Below are positions 63,136 to 64,000 of a DNA stretch of 64,000 nt, piece after piece. The stretch spans positions 3,472,001-3,536,000 of the forward strand of contig NC_018721.1 in the NCBI RefSeq assembly GCF_000153485.2. The letters are read 5' to 3'. This DNA comes from Psychroflexus torquis ATCC 700755. Lineage in GTDB: Bacteria > Bacteroidota > Bacteroidia > Flavobacteriales > Flavobacteriaceae. Under the pieces are notes generated by a model. The model searched no databases, had not been told where the DNA came from, and saw only the letters and a program-made list of their open reading frames with translations. Each line of letters opens with the position of its first letter. The stretch's first letter is position 1. The position numbers and the translations under genes are program-made.

Positions 63136-64000
63136 CTAATAATAGGTGAATCGCCTGACTTCAGAAATGTATTTTGCCAATCGTATGACTTGATGGCTAT
63201 ATCCAAATTCATTGTCATACCAAATATAAAGAACTACAGAATTGGTGTTCTCATCTACAATGCTCGCATGACTATCGAAGATAGCTGGGGCAGAAACTCC
63301 AATAATGTCCGAAGAGACGAGTTCATTATCTATAGAATATTTGATTTGTTCTACGAGTTCACCATTAAGAGCGTATTCCTTTATTTTAGAATTTAGCTCC
63401 TCTTTAGTGACTTTGTTCTTTAAATTTAAATTCAATATAGCTAAAGAACCGTTGGGCACTGGAACTCGTATTGCATTAGAGGTTAGTTTACCCTCCAATT
63501 GAGGAAGGGCTTTAGCAACTGCTTTTCCCGCTCCAGTTTCTGTGATTACCATGTTAAGAGCTGCTGCTCGGCCCCTTCTGTACTTGCTGTGCATGTTATC
63601 CACCAAGTTTTGATCATTGGTGTAAGCATGAATAGTTTCTAGATGACCATGTTCCAAACCAAAACTATCTTCTATGGCTTTCAAGATGGGAGTAATGGCA
63701 TTTGTAGTACAAGAGGCCGCAGAATAGATAGAATGTTCTTTGGGGTCATACTCCTTATGGTTGACGCCATGAACGATATTAGGAATTCCTTTGGCTGGAG
63801 CGGTTAATAAAACTTTTGAAACTCCTTTAGAAGTCAAATGCCTTTCTAAAGCGTCCTTATCTCGAAAAGCACCAGTGTTGTCAATGACTAAAGCGTCTTG
63901 AATACCATAGGCTGTATAGTCTATATCTTCTGGTTGCTGAGCAGAAATTATTTTTACCGTAGTATCATTAATTATAAGGGAAGAATTTTCTAGGTCTACA
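63136..64000 (-). CDS. gap: Glyceraldehyde-3-phosphate dehydrogenase (5' end outside window)
   Basis: The visible 287 residues cover the catalytic part. The active site is SAASCTTNAITPILKAIEDS (Cys), with HAYTNDQNLVDNMHSKYRRG, RAAALNMVITETGAGKAVAK and WYDNEFGYSHQVIRLAKYIS. Upstream of the first in-window Met the frame stays open to 64000 (VDLENSSLIINDTTVKIISA, then LVIDNTGAFRDKDAL), so the listed start is the window edge, not the gene start. The insertions around the NAD domain suggest the long (about 480-residue) type found in Bacteroidetes. It acts in glycolysis or gluconeogenesis. Confidence 0.93.
   Translation of the reverse strand, partial: VDLENSSLIINDTTVKIISAQQPEDIDYTAYGIQDALVIDNTGAFRDKDALERHLTSKGVSKVLLTAPAKGIPNIVHGVNHKEYDPKEHSIYSAASCTTNAITPILKAIEDSFGLEHGHLETIHAYTNDQNLVDNMHSKYRRGRAAALNMVITETGAGKAVAKALPQLEGKLTSNAIRVPVPNGSLAILNLNLKNKVTKEELNSKIKEYALNGELVEQIKYSIDNELVSSDIIGVSAPAIFDSHASIVDENTNSVVLYIWYDNEFGYSHQVIRLAKYISEVRRFTYY

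Overview
The window is AT-rich DNA from a member of the Bacteroidetes, most likely a marine Flavobacteriaceae. This rests on the protein repertoire: a T9SS C-terminal sorting domain, a TamB/TamA-type pair, the alternative bacterial GlmU family, an NADP-dependent monomeric isocitrate dehydrogenase, a long-type GAPDH, L31 type B, and Bacteroidetes promoter boxes of the form TTTG...TAnnTTTG. No rRNA or tRNA gene was seen.

The window has two contrasting halves. From about 1 to 27.3 kb it is an accessory region. Every gene that is not a transposase lies on the minus strand. Genes come as single units or pairs of unrelated function, separated by long non-coding dyad elements. In gene orientation (right to left) the units are: an FRG-domain protein; an S-4TM membrane effector overlapping a small nucleotidyltransferase; a 50-aa basic protein plus a dGTPase; a 180-aa unknown followed by a candidate small RNA; a GIY-YIG/NUMOD endonuclease; a lipoprotein; a decayed MqsR/MqsA-like toxin-antitoxin copy; a group II intron relic; a small protein plus a zeta-like toxin; a 160-aa secreted protein; a second MqsR/MqsA-like copy; a 900-aa secreted protein; a four-gene Crp/beta-propeller/cupin/membrane cluster; a TonB-plug-like protein split by an IS30 element; an NTF2-like lipoprotein; and an AraC-type regulator split by an IS5-like element. 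A repeat of about 0.45-0.6 kb ('LR') recurs, complete or partial, nine times, always in one orientation and mostly just 3' of a gene. Shorter attC-like hairpins occupy other junctions. The whole looks like an integron cassette array without an integrase (CALIN-like), rich in toxin-antitoxin and candidate anti-phage genes. That interpretation is inference.

From about 27.9 kb to the end the window is ordinary core chromosome: a TonB-dependent receptor, M20 amidohydrolase, DsrE-like protein, coaD, ddl, an RluA-type pseudouridine synthase, a T9SS beta-helix protein, acyl-CoA carboxylase, tamB and tamA homologues, panB, a GlmU-family protein, rpsA, a hydrolase, msrA, a CdsZ-like coiled-coil protein, a Nif3-like protein, lpxK, rpmE2, icd, rplS, trmD, an MFS transporter, a coiled-coil protein and gap (cut by the window edge). 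Bidirectional terminators separate convergent genes. This half also carries a MITE-like family (three copies, one inside a yihY relic), a 7-bp tandem repeat between the tamB and tamA homologues, and a 1.75-kb array of REP-like repeats between the hydrolase and msrA.

All coordinates of repeats and relics were read by eye and may be off by several bases.
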